64,000 nt of DNA from contig NZ_JAPNKA010000001.1 in assembly GCF_026626635.1 (NCBI RefSeq), forward strand, positions 11,268,501-11,332,500, in the 5' to 3' direction. The stretch is from Archangium lansingense. GTDB taxonomy: Bacteria > Myxococcota > Myxococcia > Myxococcales > Myxococcaceae. This document shows, piece by piece, positions 1 through 8,770 of the stretch (within the stretch, counting starts at the first letter, position 1; each line of letters opens with the position of its first letter). Below the pieces are notes generated by a model, which was not told the origin of the DNA, made no database searches, and saw only the letters and a program-made list of their open reading frames with translations. Both the position numbers and the translations under genes were made by a program.

Positions 1-1
1 G

Positions 2-1018
2 GGCCGCGTCTTCTACCGCGTGGACTCCGGCTCCGACTTCCAGGTGGACACCCCCGCAGGCCAGGTGGCCGTCCGGGGCACCTGCTTCACCCTCGAGGTG
101 CAACCCATGCTTCCGTCCAAGCAGTCCCTCACTGGTGCCGCCGTGGGCGCGGCGCTCACTGCCGCCGTGTTCCTCACCGTCCACGAAGGCCGCGTCGCCG
201 TCACGAGCCCAGCCGAAGCCAGCACCAGCGAGGTAGGCCCCGGCGAGCGCGTGGAGCTGAGAACAGGCGCCGCGCCGCGCGTCCTCGCCACATCCACCGT
301 GGATGGCTCCCCCACGGCCACGAACGCCGCCCCGGGAGCCGAGCCCTCCTGGCGGGTCCGGGAGACGGCCTACGTGGCCGAGCTGAACACGCTGCGCGCC
401 CGGGTGAAGGAGCTGGAGCGGTCCGTCCCGGGCGGAGTGCGGCCCACCCAGGAGCTGCCCGAGGGTACGAGGAAGATCGTCAAGTGGCTCGACCCCAGCC
501 GCGAGGAGCTGCTGGAGATGGCGAAGGAGTGCCGGCTGCGCTGGGACGAGCCGGGCCTGCGGCAGAAGCCTCCCCTCCCCGGTCCTGAGGACAGGGCGAA
601 GCTGGGCATGACGGAGGACGAGGCGGAGGAGATCGCCGAGGTCTACCGGACCTTTGTCGCCCAGTCACTGGAGCAGCTGCGCGCCATCTACGTGGCGGCC
701 ACGGGGGACGAGGACAACGCGCGCGTGCTGGCCCCGGATGCGCTCAAGCAGGAGATCCTCGACAAGTCGCCCGAGCTAGCCATCAAGCAAGCCTTCCATC
801 GCGTCGCCCAGGAGCGGGCAGGGCTCGCGACGCCGCCGGCGAACACCACCAGCCTGACGCCGGCCGAGCGGCTGGTGCGCTTCAACACGGGCCTGGGAGA
901 CGCCTACGAGCGTGCCCTGGCCGACAAGCTGGGCGCCACCCGGGCCCGCGAGCTGCGCCAGCTCAGGGACGGCTGGGGCTCGCGCCACGACTCCTCCGCG
1001 AGCTGTCCCGGCCAGTAG
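2..1018 (+). CDS. FecR-domain protein, 5' end outside window
   Basis: The frame is already open at base 2 (GRVFYRVDSGSDFQVDTPAG), so this is the C-terminal part of a longer gene. The first 100 residues match the FecR fold: a beta-strand pattern with VDTPAGQVAVRGTCFTLEV, then EGRVAVTS and a GPGERVEL strand. FecR proteins are usually membrane-linked regulators of ECF sigma factors or sensory lipoproteins. Here a roughly 25-residue insertion with a hydrophobic helix (TGAAVGAALTAAVFLTV) interrupts the FecR core between two strands. A linker and a coiled coil (VAELNTLRARVKELERSV) follow, then an acidic alpha-helical tail of about 200 residues that I do not recognise. It converges on the histidine kinase ending 21 bases away. 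Partner and function are unknown. Confidence 0.75.
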   Translation, partial: GRVFYRVDSGSDFQVDTPAGQVAVRGTCFTLEVQPMLPSKQSLTGAAVGAALTAAVFLTVHEGRVAVTSPAEASTSEVGPGERVELRTGAAPRVLATSTVDGSPTATNAAPGAEPSWRVRETAYVAELNTLRARVKELERSVPGGVRPTQELPEGTRKIVKWLDPSREELLEMAKECRLRWDEPGLRQKPPLPGPEDRAKLGMTEDEAEEIAEVYRTFVAQSLEQLRAIYVAATGDEDNARVLAPDALKQEILDKSPELAIKQAFHRVAQERAGLATPPANTTSLTPAERLVRFNTGLGDAYERALADKLGATRARELRQLRDGWGSRHDSSASCPGQ

Positions 1019-1038
1019 GAGAGAAGGGCCACCCCGCC

Positions 1039-3234
1039 TCAAGACGCGGCGGTGGCCTCCACCAGGGGCAGCTCCACCGTGAAGGTGGCTCCCTGGCCGG
1101 GAGTGCTCTCCGCGGAGATGGTGCCCCCCATGGCGTGGAGCACCTGCTGCGTCACGTAGAGCCCCAGGCCCAGTCCGCCGTAGTGCCGCTCCGACACGCC
1201 CCGCTCGAACTTGTGGAAGATGCGGGGTAGCACGTCCGGCTCGATGCCGATGCCCTGATCCCTCACCATCAGCCGAGCCCGCGTTTCGGTGCCCTGGACA
1301 CGGATGGTCACGGGATGACCGGCCCCGTACTTGATGGCATTGGAGAGCAGGTGGGAAATCACCTGCTCGAGCCGCAACCGGTCCCACTGCCCCACCACCG
1401 CGCCGACCGACTCCAACCGGAAGGGGCTCCCACTGCGCTCCGCCTGGAGCTGGAAGCGCGCGGTCACCTCCCGTACCAGCGAAGTCAGGTCCACCGCCTC
1501 GCGCTCGATGCGCAGCCGGCCCGCGCTCAGGTGCGACACATCCAGCAGACCATCCACCAGCTCCGCCAGCCGTCTCACCTGACGGCGGCTCACCTCCAAC
1601 ATCCCGAGCAGGCGTTGGGTCAGCGCCGGCTCGCACCGTGCCTCAATCTCGCGCGTGAGCACCTGCAGCTTGAGCACCAGGGGCGTCAGAGGCGTCTTCA
1701 GCTCGTGGCTGGCGATGGAGAGGAACTCGTCGCGCAGCCGCACCGCCCGCTGCGCATCCCGGTAGAGCCGCGCGTTGTCCACCGAGAGCGCGGCGCGCCG
1801 GGCGAGGTCCTCCGCGGCCTCGAGCTCCACCGCGGCATAACGCCGCCCGGAGCGCGCGGTGGTGAGGAAGGTGAGGACGCCCAGGGTCCGCCCACGGGCC
1901 ACCAGGGGGACCGCCAGCAGGGAGATGGGGCTGATGGCCGCCATCACCCGGGCATGCGCCTCGTTGTGCGCCTGCAGCAGGAGTCGCTCGACATCCGTCC
2001 CCGGGTCCATCACCAGCACGGGCCGTCCCTCGCGCAGCGCTTTCGTCGGAGGGTTGGCGGGATTGCCGTCCAGCCGGGCCGGGAAGTGGCGGGCATCCTC
2101 GGCCAGGGGCGCATCCGCTGGATCCGCCACCACCACCTCCACCCGGCGCACCGAGCCGTCCTCGTCCACCAGGTCCACGATGCACCAGTCCGCCAGCGTG
2201 GGAACGGCGAGCCGCGCCAGGGAGGAGAGTGTCGTGGCGTAGTCCAGCGAGGCCGCCAGCGCGACGCCCGTCTCCGCCAGGAAGCGCTGCAGCTGCTCGC
2301 GCTGGCGCCGCTCGGTGATGTCGATGACCGAGCCGATGTAGCCGAGGAACTCCCCGCCCGGGCCGAAGCGCGGAGCCGCCGCGTCGATGGCCCAGCGGTA
2401 CTCGCCGTCCACACGCCGCAGCCGGTATTCCAGCCGGAAGGGCGCGTGCCGTGCGTTGGCGTCCACGAAGACCGCCTTCGACGACGCGGCGTCCTCGGGA
2501 TGAACGGCGCTCAGCCACCCGAAGCCCAGCCCCGACTCCTCCGTCTGGCCGGTGAACTCGTACCACTTCCGGTTGAGGTAGGTGCACGAGCCCCCCGGGT
2601 CCGTCACCCACATCATCACCGGCGCATGGTCCGCCATGTTGCGGAAGCGCGCCTCGCTCTCCTGGAGGGCGCGCTCGGCGGCCTTGCGCTCGCCAATGTC
2701 CATGAGCGTCACCATCACCCGGTCCGCCCGCCCCACCATCGCGTCCCAGACGAAGGAGAAGAGCACCTCGATGCGCCGGCCATCCAGCGCCTGCACGACC
2801 GACTCGGACTGGAGGTAGGGGCGGCCCTCGGACAGCGCGACCAGCTGCTCGACGAACACCCCCAGCGATTCTGGCAGGAAGATGCGCTCCAGCGAACCGA
2901 GCAGCTCCTGCTGACTGGAAGCGCCCAACATGCGCAGCGAGGCCTCGTTGACGCTCACCACGCGCACCCGCTTCACCGCCTCGCGCACGAACTCCGGGTG
3001 CGCGGCGCACCAGGCGCGCACGTCCAGGATCCCCTGGCGCCGCAGCTCGAGCAGCAGCTCCTGCACCCGCGAGAAGTCCTCCTCCCAGATGGAGACACCC
3101 ACCGTCTGAATGATGTGACGGGTGTGGGCCTCGCGTTCCTCCAGCTCGGCGAGCCGACGCACCAAGGCCGCCCGCTCGTCTCCGGGGCGAGAGCCCCGAC
3201 GCCCCTCGGGGGTCTTCCTGGGTGCCTTGGACAT
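1039..3234 (-). CDS. PAS/GAF sensor histidine kinase
   Basis: Cytoplasmic hybrid-type sensor kinase of 731 residues. Order: an N-terminal helical part, a PAS-like domain (about 60-180), a clear PAS domain with PAC segment (about 190-310; MADHAPVMMWVTDPGG, VIDITER), a GAF domain (about 320-480), HisKA with the phospho-accepting His in SIASHELKTPLTP (near 507), and a HATPase domain with N-box ISHLLSNAIKYG, G1 DQGIGI and G2 GLGLGLY. All catalytic boxes are intact and no membrane segment is seen, so it senses an internal signal. No receiver or regulator gene is adjacent, so it is an orphan kinase. ATG at 3234 (MSKAPRK) is preferred because GGA lies upstream; an in-frame GTG at 3267 would add 11 residues. 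Confidence 0.9.
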   Translation of the reverse strand: MSKAPRKTPEGRRGSRPGDERAALVRRLAELEEREAHTRHIIQTVGVSIWEEDFSRVQELLLELRRQGILDVRAWCAAHPEFVREAVKRVRVVSVNEASLRMLGASSQQELLGSLERIFLPESLGVFVEQLVALSEGRPYLQSESVVQALDGRRIEVLFSFVWDAMVGRADRVMVTLMDIGERKAAERALQESEARFRNMADHAPVMMWVTDPGGSCTYLNRKWYEFTGQTEESGLGFGWLSAVHPEDAASSKAVFVDANARHAPFRLEYRLRRVDGEYRWAIDAAAPRFGPGGEFLGYIGSVIDITERRQREQLQRFLAETGVALAASLDYATTLSSLARLAVPTLADWCIVDLVDEDGSVRRVEVVVADPADAPLAEDARHFPARLDGNPANPPTKALREGRPVLVMDPGTDVERLLLQAHNEAHARVMAAISPISLLAVPLVARGRTLGVLTFLTTARSGRRYAAVELEAAEDLARRAALSVDNARLYRDAQRAVRLRDEFLSIASHELKTPLTPLVLKLQVLTREIEARCEPALTQRLLGMLEVSRRQVRRLAELVDGLLDVSHLSAGRLRIEREAVDLTSLVREVTARFQLQAERSGSPFRLESVGAVVGQWDRLRLEQVISHLLSNAIKYGAGHPVTIRVQGTETRARLMVRDQGIGIEPDVLPRIFHKFERGVSERHYGGLGLGLYVTQQVLHAMGGTISAESTPGQGATFTVELPLVEATAAS

Positions 3235-3376
3235 GGGTTTCCGGATCGCCCCGCCACGTGGGTCCACCGAGGGGGGCGCATGCTAGGCGCAACCCCCGGA
3301 GGGAGAGAGGAATTCGCCCGGGCACGCCACTTACGGACATTCCAGCGGAGCGGCGTCCGTCCGGGCGGACAGGGCT

Positions 3377-4474
3377 TCACCCCAGCCTGGGCGAGTAGCC
3401 CAGCGCCTGCTCCACCTGCACTGCCCGATGCGCGTACGTGTGCTCGGCCAACACCCGGCGGCGCGCCGCTTGTCCCAGCTCGCGCACGCCCGCGTCCGTG
3501 AGGCACAGCACCGCCTCGGCCACCTCCAGGCCGTCCTGCGCCACCAGACACTCGCGCCCCGGCTCCAGGAAGAGCTCGATGCCCTCCCACGCGTCCGTTA
3601 TCAGACAGGCGCCCGCGCCCGCGGCCTGGAAGAGACGTGGGGCCGGCGAAAAGCCGAAGCGCGCCATGCCATCGCGGCTGACGTCGAGCACCGAGCGGGC
3701 CGAGCAGCGCAGCGCATTGTGGTCCCTCGGCGGCACGGAGCCCATGTACCGCACGTTGGCGGGCCGCTGCCGGTCTCCCCAGCCCTCGCCGCCCAGCAGG
3801 AAACGCTTGTCGGGCAGCAGGTCCGCGGCACGCAGGAAGAAGGACTCCACGCGCCGCTCCAGGTCCGGCATCCGGTCATCCAGGAGCGCCAGGTCACAGT
3901 CGAAGCGCCGCTCCGCCCTCACCGGCTGGTGCACGTCCGGGTCCACCGCGCTGTAAACGGGAACACACTCCCGAGCGCCCAGGTCGCGGTAGGCCAGCAC
4001 CACGGGGTCCCCCCCGCCCTGCGTGAAGACACGGTCGTAGCACGGCACGAGTGCCCGGAACGGGTCCTCCGGATTGCCGGCCATGCGCTCCAGGGTGACG
4101 GGAGCGTCCATGTCCCAATAAACCACCTGGGTGCTACCGGACTTGAGCTCCAGCACGCGGCTGTTCAGCCAGTCGTCAAAGGGGCCCACGTTGCTGGCCT
4201 TCACCACCACGTCCGCGCCCCGGGCCTCCTCCAGACACCGCTCGAGCCCATCCGTGCCCTCCACCGCGTACAGCACCACCGTCGCCCAATCTGGAGCCAC
4301 CGGCAGGTCGCGATGGCGCTGACGCTCGGGGTGCACCGGCTCATAGAACGTTATCTGGTGACCACGCGCATGGAGGGCCCGCAGCAGGCCGCGGTAGTAC
4401 AAGGCGGCCCCGTTCCACCAGGCGGAGACAAGGCTCGCACCGAAGAAGGCGATCCGAAGTCCGTGGCTGCTCAT
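3377..4474 (-). CDS. CgeB-like glycosyltransferase
   Basis: A 365-residue protein starting MSSHGLRIAFFGASLVSAWW, with an AAAGGA ribosome site just upstream of ATG 4474. The C-terminal third (RLFQAAGAGACLITDAW, then LFLEPGRECLVAQD) is typical of the CgeB/glycosyltransferase family 1_2 domain that binds the nucleotide sugar; the N-terminal Rossmann half begins IAFFGASL. CgeB relatives add sugars to spore or cell-surface polysaccharide or to glycolipids. It lies just downstream of a GT4 enzyme on the same strand (65-base gap), which lies downstream of a GT39-like membrane enzyme. Together they probably form a small surface-glycan group. Donor and acceptor cannot be read from sequence. Confidence 0.82.
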   Translation of the reverse strand: MSSHGLRIAFFGASLVSAWWNGAALYYRGLLRALHARGHQITFYEPVHPERQRHRDLPVAPDWATVVLYAVEGTDGLERCLEEARGADVVVKASNVGPFDDWLNSRVLELKSGSTQVVYWDMDAPVTLERMAGNPEDPFRALVPCYDRVFTQGGGDPVVLAYRDLGARECVPVYSAVDPDVHQPVRAERRFDCDLALLDDRMPDLERRVESFFLRAADLLPDKRFLLGGEGWGDRQRPANVRYMGSVPPRDHNALRCSARSVLDVSRDGMARFGFSPAPRLFQAAGAGACLITDAWEGIELFLEPGRECLVAQDGLEVAEAVLCLTDAGVRELGQAARRRVLAEHTYAHRAVQVEQALGYSPRLG

Positions 4475-4539
4475 CCGAAATCCTTTCCCACTCGACCGGT
4501 CCCCCAGTCCGGTCTCGACGCCCGCCCAACAGTCGCCGG

Positions 4540-5718
4540 TCAGGTCGCTCGCGCCAGCTGGGGCTGGACGGGAGGCACCACCCCGGACGCACGGTCCAGG
4601 TCGGCGTAGACCGCAAGGTAGGCATCCGCCATGCGCTCCGGGGAGAACTCCAATGCACGTGTCCGTGCAAGGGTGGACATCCGGCTGCACAGCACGGGCT
4701 CCGATACCAGCCGGCGCAGTGCACGCGTGAGCATGTCCGTGTCGTCCGGTGGAACAAAAACGGCTGCGTCCTCCCACACCTCGCGCAGGGAGGGGATGTC
4801 TCCCAACACCAGCGCACAACCGGCGAGCGCGGCCTCCAGCGCCGCCATGCCGAAGGGCTCATAACGCGCGGGCAGCACATAAATGGAGGCGCGGCCCATG
4901 TGCCTGGCGAGCTCCGCGTGAGACAGCCACCCCAGCGTGCGTACATAACGCGCGCGCACCTCACCCCCATTGGGATGCTGGGACTCGCCGGCCACGAACA
5001 CGGGCCAGTCCAGCCGGGGCGCCACCGTCTCCAACACCTCCAGGTTTCGGGCCTCGTCCCACAGCCGGCCAGTGGCGAGGATGATGGGCTCGCGCACCGG
5101 GCCGGGTGGGAAGTCCTGGTGGTGGCGCGCATGGGGGATGACCCCAGAGGAGCGCAGCGGCCCGTAGTGCCGCACCAGGGACGCCAACAGCTCGGAGGTG
5201 GGTGCCACCACATGACCCGCGGCGCGCAGCCCCCGCGTCACCTCCCAGCGGTAGCGCAGGTCGCGCGCCAGCGCCGGCTCGCCCTTCACTGCCTCCCACC
5301 ACGAGAGGGGACACGAGTGGGCCACCACCAGCGGCCTGTGTCGCCAGGGCAGCGCGCCGTGGCAGTAGCCGTTGAGGTGCACCGCATCTGGCTGGACACG
5401 AGACTCCAGCTCCAGCAGCCACTCCCCCGCGGCCGCCACGTCCTCCCACGCGTCCTCGGGCCCCTCGACTCTCCAGGTGCTCTGCTCGACGGTGAGCCCC
5501 GGCACGCGATGCACCTGGGCCCACTGGACCGCGGTGAGCGGCGGCCCCTGCACGGCCAGCGTCACCTCCACCCCACGGCGGCCCAGCGCTCGGCTCAACT
5601 CCAGCGCATACGTCCACACGTGGCCCGTGGTGCGGGTGGTCATCAGCACGCGACGCACCTCTCCGGATGCGCTCGGGCGCGCGGACACCGGAACAGGGAG
5701 CGAGGAAAAGTCGCGCAT
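4540..5718 (-). CDS. Glycosyltransferase family 4
   Basis: A GT-B fold retaining glycosyltransferase of 392 residues. The N-terminal half carries RRVLMTTRTTGHVWTYALEL, the sugar-acceptor Rossmann domain. The C-terminal half has ATGRLWDEARNLEVL and the GT4 signature EPFGMAALEAALAG, whose two glutamates contact the nucleotide sugar. The family transfers sugars from UDP-, GDP- or ADP-donors to surface glycans or lipids. ATG at 5718 is chosen because codons upstream have third-position base use unlike coding sequence here. The frame is open back to 5910, so a longer start cannot be excluded and no strong ribosome site is visible. It sits between the CgeB-like and GT39-like genes. Confidence 0.82.
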   Translation of the reverse strand: MRDFSSLPVPVSARPSASGEVRRVLMTTRTTGHVWTYALELSRALGRRGVEVTLAVQGPPLTAVQWAQVHRVPGLTVEQSTWRVEGPEDAWEDVAAAGEWLLELESRVQPDAVHLNGYCHGALPWRHRPLVVAHSCPLSWWEAVKGEPALARDLRYRWEVTRGLRAAGHVVAPTSELLASLVRHYGPLRSSGVIPHARHHQDFPPGPVREPIILATGRLWDEARNLEVLETVAPRLDWPVFVAGESQHPNGGEVRARYVRTLGWLSHAELARHMGRASIYVLPARYEPFGMAALEAALAGCALVLGDIPSLREVWEDAAVFVPPDDTDMLTRALRRLVSEPVLCSRMSTLARTRALEFSPERMADAYLAVYADLDRASGVVPPVQPQLARAT

Positions 5719-5877
5719 GGCTATAGGCGGTAACACACCCGAGTCCCCAATCCAGACGGGGGCCCCCCCACGAGGCGCGGCTGCTGAACGGATCAGGGCC
5801 TCCAATGCAGACAGGTCAACGCATTCGCCGTGCGAAACCGAACAGGCGATCCAGTGACATGAAAACGTCCTTGTCAC

Positions 5878-5897
5878 CCCCTGAGGCGACTCAGGGG
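5878..5897 (-). terminator. Hairpin at the end of the GT39-like gene
   Basis: A perfect 8-bp stem (CCCCTGAG / CTCAGGGG) with a 4-base loop spans the stop codon of the membrane glycosyltransferase gene. There is no T-run on the minus strand, so it may be a weak terminator or an RNA-processing or stabilising hairpin between that gene and the downstream GT4 gene. Confidence 0.45.
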
Positions 5898-7465
5898 CTC
5901 GTCCGGGCACCCGCGTCGAGCCGCTCCCAGAGGTCCGGACCGCCCAGTCCCTCCGCCGGAAAGCGCCGGACGAAATGCTCCCGGAACCACTGCTGGCTCT
6001 CTGCGGTGAGCTGCCAGGCGCCCCGCCATCCCAGCACCACGTAGCGGCAGCGCTGCAGCAGCGAGAGGATGTCGTGCTGGGACGTGCTCGCGAGGAAGGC
6101 CGCCTGCGTGCTCGCGAAGTGCTCGCCCGAGTCGAGCGCGTCCTGGAGCATCAGCGCATAGGAGTCCACCACCAGGGGCGCGCCGGGAATGCGCGGAGGC
6201 AGCCGTCCCCCGGTGAGTCCCCAGGCTGGCTCGAAGGCGCAGACGGACGCGTCGGCAGGCACTGACTGACGCAGGTACTTGCCGAGCGCCGGCAGGTCTG
6301 GCGCGCGATGCCGGGCGCTCTCGCGCAGGTGCCTGGCCGGGGCGAGCGGCACGGCCACGACGAGCAGGACAGGCACGGCCCGAGCCCACTGCCAGCCGCG
6401 GGATGAGAGCCAGCCCTGAAGCGCCGCGGCGCCGAGCCCCGCCAGCACCGCCTCCGAGGCGGCGAGGTGGGCGTTGTACTGGTTCCAGTAGCTCGGCGAG
6501 ACGAGGAACATGGCCACGGTGACGACGTAGACCAGGGCGAAGAGCCGCTCGGCGGGGCGAGAGGGCCCGGAAGCACGGAAGGAGCGCACGGTGGCCACCA
6601 GCAGCCCCAGGAGCGCGAGCCCCAGGCCCACCAGCCGCCGCTCGTTGAGGATGTCGCGCAGCCGGTCGAGCCGGTTCGCCGCACCGTCTCCGGGGCGCTG
6701 GGACTGGAAGAGCAACACGTCCTCGAGGAAGCGCGAGGGCGAGGCCGCGACGAAGGGGCCCACCAGCAGCAGCACGGTGGCACCGGCCGCGAGCGCGAGT
6801 CCGAGCTGAGAGCGCCACGCGGAGCGAGGCGAACGGGACAGCAGCGCGGCGACGAGCCAGATGCCGCCTGGCACCTTCACGGAGATGGCGAGACCGCAGA
6901 GCACTCCAGCCCAGAGCCACCGGCGGGACGCACGGCCGTCCTCGGGAGCATCGAGCCAGACATTGGCCATGGCCAGGCACGCGAGGTTGAGCACCGGCTC
7001 CAGGAAGGGGCCGCGCTCGACGCCAACCAACTCCGGGTAGGTGGCGTAGACGAGCGCCGCCACGACGCCGGCCACGGGCCCCCAGGCGCGCAGGGCGAGC
7101 CGTCCCACCAGGAAGACGTTGATGGCACCGACGCAGGCGGCCAACCACCTGGCGAGGACGAAGCAGGTGGCCGCGTCCAAGCCAGAGGACAGCGCGGCCG
7201 CCGGGCTCCACATCAACAGCGAGCCCGGAGGGTGGACGAAGATGAAGTCTCGGTACGGCAGCAGCCCTTGGAAGAGCAGGGCCGAGGCGGTGAAGTAGAC
7301 GCCCTCGTCATAATCCACCGGGTAGCCGAAGGCGCCATGCCGGTTGAAGAAGGGCAGCACGCGGAGCACCCACGCGCCCACCGCCATCGCGGCCAGCGCC
7401 CACCACCACTGCCAATTCCTGGAGCCGCCCTCCAGGGCCGGCGGTGACTGCGGGGTCGAGCTCAT
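5891..7465 (-). CDS. GT39-like (PMT/ArnT superfamily) membrane glycosyltransferase
   Basis: A 524-residue polytopic inner-membrane protein. The first transmembrane helix (WWWALAAMAVGAWVLRVLPFF) is followed by an extracytoplasmic loop with YPVDYDEGVYF. Its Asp-Glu pair corresponds to the catalytic or metal-binding acidic motif of GT-C enzymes (PMT/ArnT/GT39/GT87). About ten further hydrophobic helices follow, then a periplasmic C-terminal domain of about 150 residues. Enzymes of this class use polyprenyl-phosphate sugars and work on the outer face of the inner membrane. It heads the three-gene glycosyltransferase group. Exact donor and acceptor are unknown; assignment to GT39 rather than another GT-C family rests on the DYDEG loop only. 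Confidence 0.8.
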   Translation of the reverse strand: MSSTPQSPPALEGGSRNWQWWWALAAMAVGAWVLRVLPFFNRHGAFGYPVDYDEGVYFTASALLFQGLLPYRDFIFVHPPGSLLMWSPAAALSSGLDAATCFVLARWLAACVGAINVFLVGRLALRAWGPVAGVVAALVYATYPELVGVERGPFLEPVLNLACLAMANVWLDAPEDGRASRRWLWAGVLCGLAISVKVPGGIWLVAALLSRSPRSAWRSQLGLALAAGATVLLLVGPFVAASPSRFLEDVLLFQSQRPGDGAANRLDRLRDILNERRLVGLGLALLGLLVATVRSFRASGPSRPAERLFALVYVVTVAMFLVSPSYWNQYNAHLAASEAVLAGLGAAALQGWLSSRGWQWARAVPVLLVVAVPLAPARHLRESARHRAPDLPALGKYLRQSVPADASVCAFEPAWGLTGGRLPPRIPGAPLVVDSYALMLQDALDSGEHFASTQAAFLASTSQHDILSLLQRCRYVVLGWRGAWQLTAESQQWFREHFVRRFPAEGLGGPDLWERLDAGARTSP

Positions 7466-7521
7466 CGCGAGGGGCGCGGAGCGTACAGCAGGCGCCAGGG
7501 AGCCCCAAGCAAACCCCTCGC

Positions 7522-8328
7522 TCAGTGGGTGAGGACCTCCAGGGCACGCCGGTAGTAGGCCTCGCGCTGAGCGAGCCCGTTGTAGCCGCCGTTGATGCGG
7601 CGGGTGATTTCGCGGAAGTCCCCCACGTCCGCGAGCGCGTTGAGGCCCCGGCTGGTCCAGAACCAGGCCGCGACGCGGAAGCCCACGTCGGTGTCGGCGG
7701 CGCGCTCGGGGTTGGCCTCCAGATCGAGACCCAACGCCCGGCCAGCGGCCCGGTAGTTGTTGCGGCCCGTGAGCTGGATGGGGCCACGGCCCTTGTAGCG
7801 CTTGCCGTCCCCGAGCTTGGTGTTGCCCAGGTCCTGACGGCCCTCGTACGCCTCACCGGAGGCGAGCTCCTCGAAGTAACGCAGCTCCCCGCTCTCATGG
7901 GCGAGCTGGGCAAGGAAGGCCGCCTGGCGCTGGGGAGTGAGCATGTCTGCCTCGACCATCGCCCCATCGAGATGAGGCAGGCACTCACTGGCACGGTCGG
8001 CCGACAGCCTGGGCATGATCTCCCGGAGCTGCTTCTCGTTGAGTCCCGTGCTGATGGGGACCTCGGGCGGCTCGCCCTCGACATGGACGCCGAGCGCGGT
8101 CCACGTCCGCGTCCCGACAATGCCATCCGCCGTCAGGCCCCTGGACTGCTGGAAGAGCTTCACAGCGGTCTCCGTCCTCCGGCCGAAGACACCATCGGCC
8201 ACGCCAGGGTCGAAGCCTGCTTCCAAGAGCTTGCGTTGCAGAGCGGCGACCTCTGGGCCGCGCGACTCCAGGCGCAGTTCCCGAGGCGTGGTGGACGATT
8301 GAAGAGACGAGATGTCGATGGAGGGCAT
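7522..8328 (-). CDS. Peptidoglycan-binding GH19-type lysin
   Basis: A 268-residue two-domain protein. Residues about 20-80 are a peptidoglycan-binding type 1 repeat (VAALQRKLLEAGFDPGVADGVFG, then AVKLFQQSRGL, DGIVGTRTW). Residues about 95-268 are a GH19 chitinase/endolysin-like domain with the catalytic Glu region LAQLAHESGELRYFEE and the conserved GRGPIQLTGRNNY. Such proteins cleave the glycan strand of peptidoglycan or chitin. No classical signal peptide is seen, so export would need another route or a phage-like holin, but no phage genes lie nearby. Possible roles are wall remodelling or predation on other bacteria or fungi. The glycosyltransferase group begins 56 bases downstream on the same strand. 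Confidence 0.85.
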   Translation of the reverse strand: MPSIDISSLQSSTTPRELRLESRGPEVAALQRKLLEAGFDPGVADGVFGRRTETAVKLFQQSRGLTADGIVGTRTWTALGVHVEGEPPEVPISTGLNEKQLREIMPRLSADRASECLPHLDGAMVEADMLTPQRQAAFLAQLAHESGELRYFEELASGEAYEGRQDLGNTKLGDGKRYKGRGPIQLTGRNNYRAAGRALGLDLEANPERAADTDVGFRVAAWFWTSRGLNALADVGDFREITRRINGGYNGLAQREAYYRRALEVLTH

Positions 8329-8489
8329 CGGAAACCTCTGCGTGAAGACGCCACACCACGATGGAGAGCGACCGGCGGATTCGTGAGCAGCCCTCCAGTC
8401 GGATCGGGCCGGGCATCACTCGCTCTACCAGCGAGCGGAAGAGGAAACGGTTGGACGGCCCCCTGTACGACGCAGATAGTCCCCCACGA

Positions 8490-8770
8490 ATGAGAACGGA
8501 CTCACTCCCTCGGCGGCTCATGGCGGCGAGCCTCGGCCTCCTCCTTGCCTCTTGCAGTGCGACGCGCTCTCCCCTGCTGACAAGGCAGTCGCGTGGTTGA
8601 AGCAGCACCATCAAGAACTGCTGGTGGGGACCGTGGTCGTCATCGCGGGAGTGGCTTTCGTCGCGACAGTCGTGGGCAGCGGGGGCACCGCTCTGGTCCT
8701 CGTACCTACCGTCCTGATGGTGTCCTCTGATGAGCCTGCCGGTCTCCAGCTCGCGAAGGTGAAGCCATGA
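8490..8770 (+). pseudogene. Short lipoprotein with membrane segment, frameshifted
   Basis: ATG 8490 begins a lipoprotein signal (MRTDSLPRRLMAASLGLLLASC; lipobox LASC, Cys 22), but this frame stops at 8600. The neighbouring frame, reached by one missing base between about 8555 and 8562, continues as ALSPADKAVAWLKQHHQEL and then a hydrophobic segment (VGTVVVIAGVAFVATVV), ending at 8770. Joined, it would be a 93-residue lipoprotein with one transmembrane helix and no toxin domain. Its end overlaps the start of the next gene by ATGA. By context it may be a decayed or minimal lipoprotein half of a toxin/immunity-type pair. Whether the frame break is real or a sequencing error cannot be told from here. 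Confidence 0.55.

Noticed and set aside
1315..3501. Long plus-strand open frame opposite the histidine kinase
   Set aside because: Low-complexity Arg/His/Gln-rich translation, while the minus strand encodes a complete kinase with all motifs.
7522..8328. Prophage lysis gene
   Set aside because: The GH19 lysin has no holin, tail, capsid or integrase gene near it, so a prophage is not supported.
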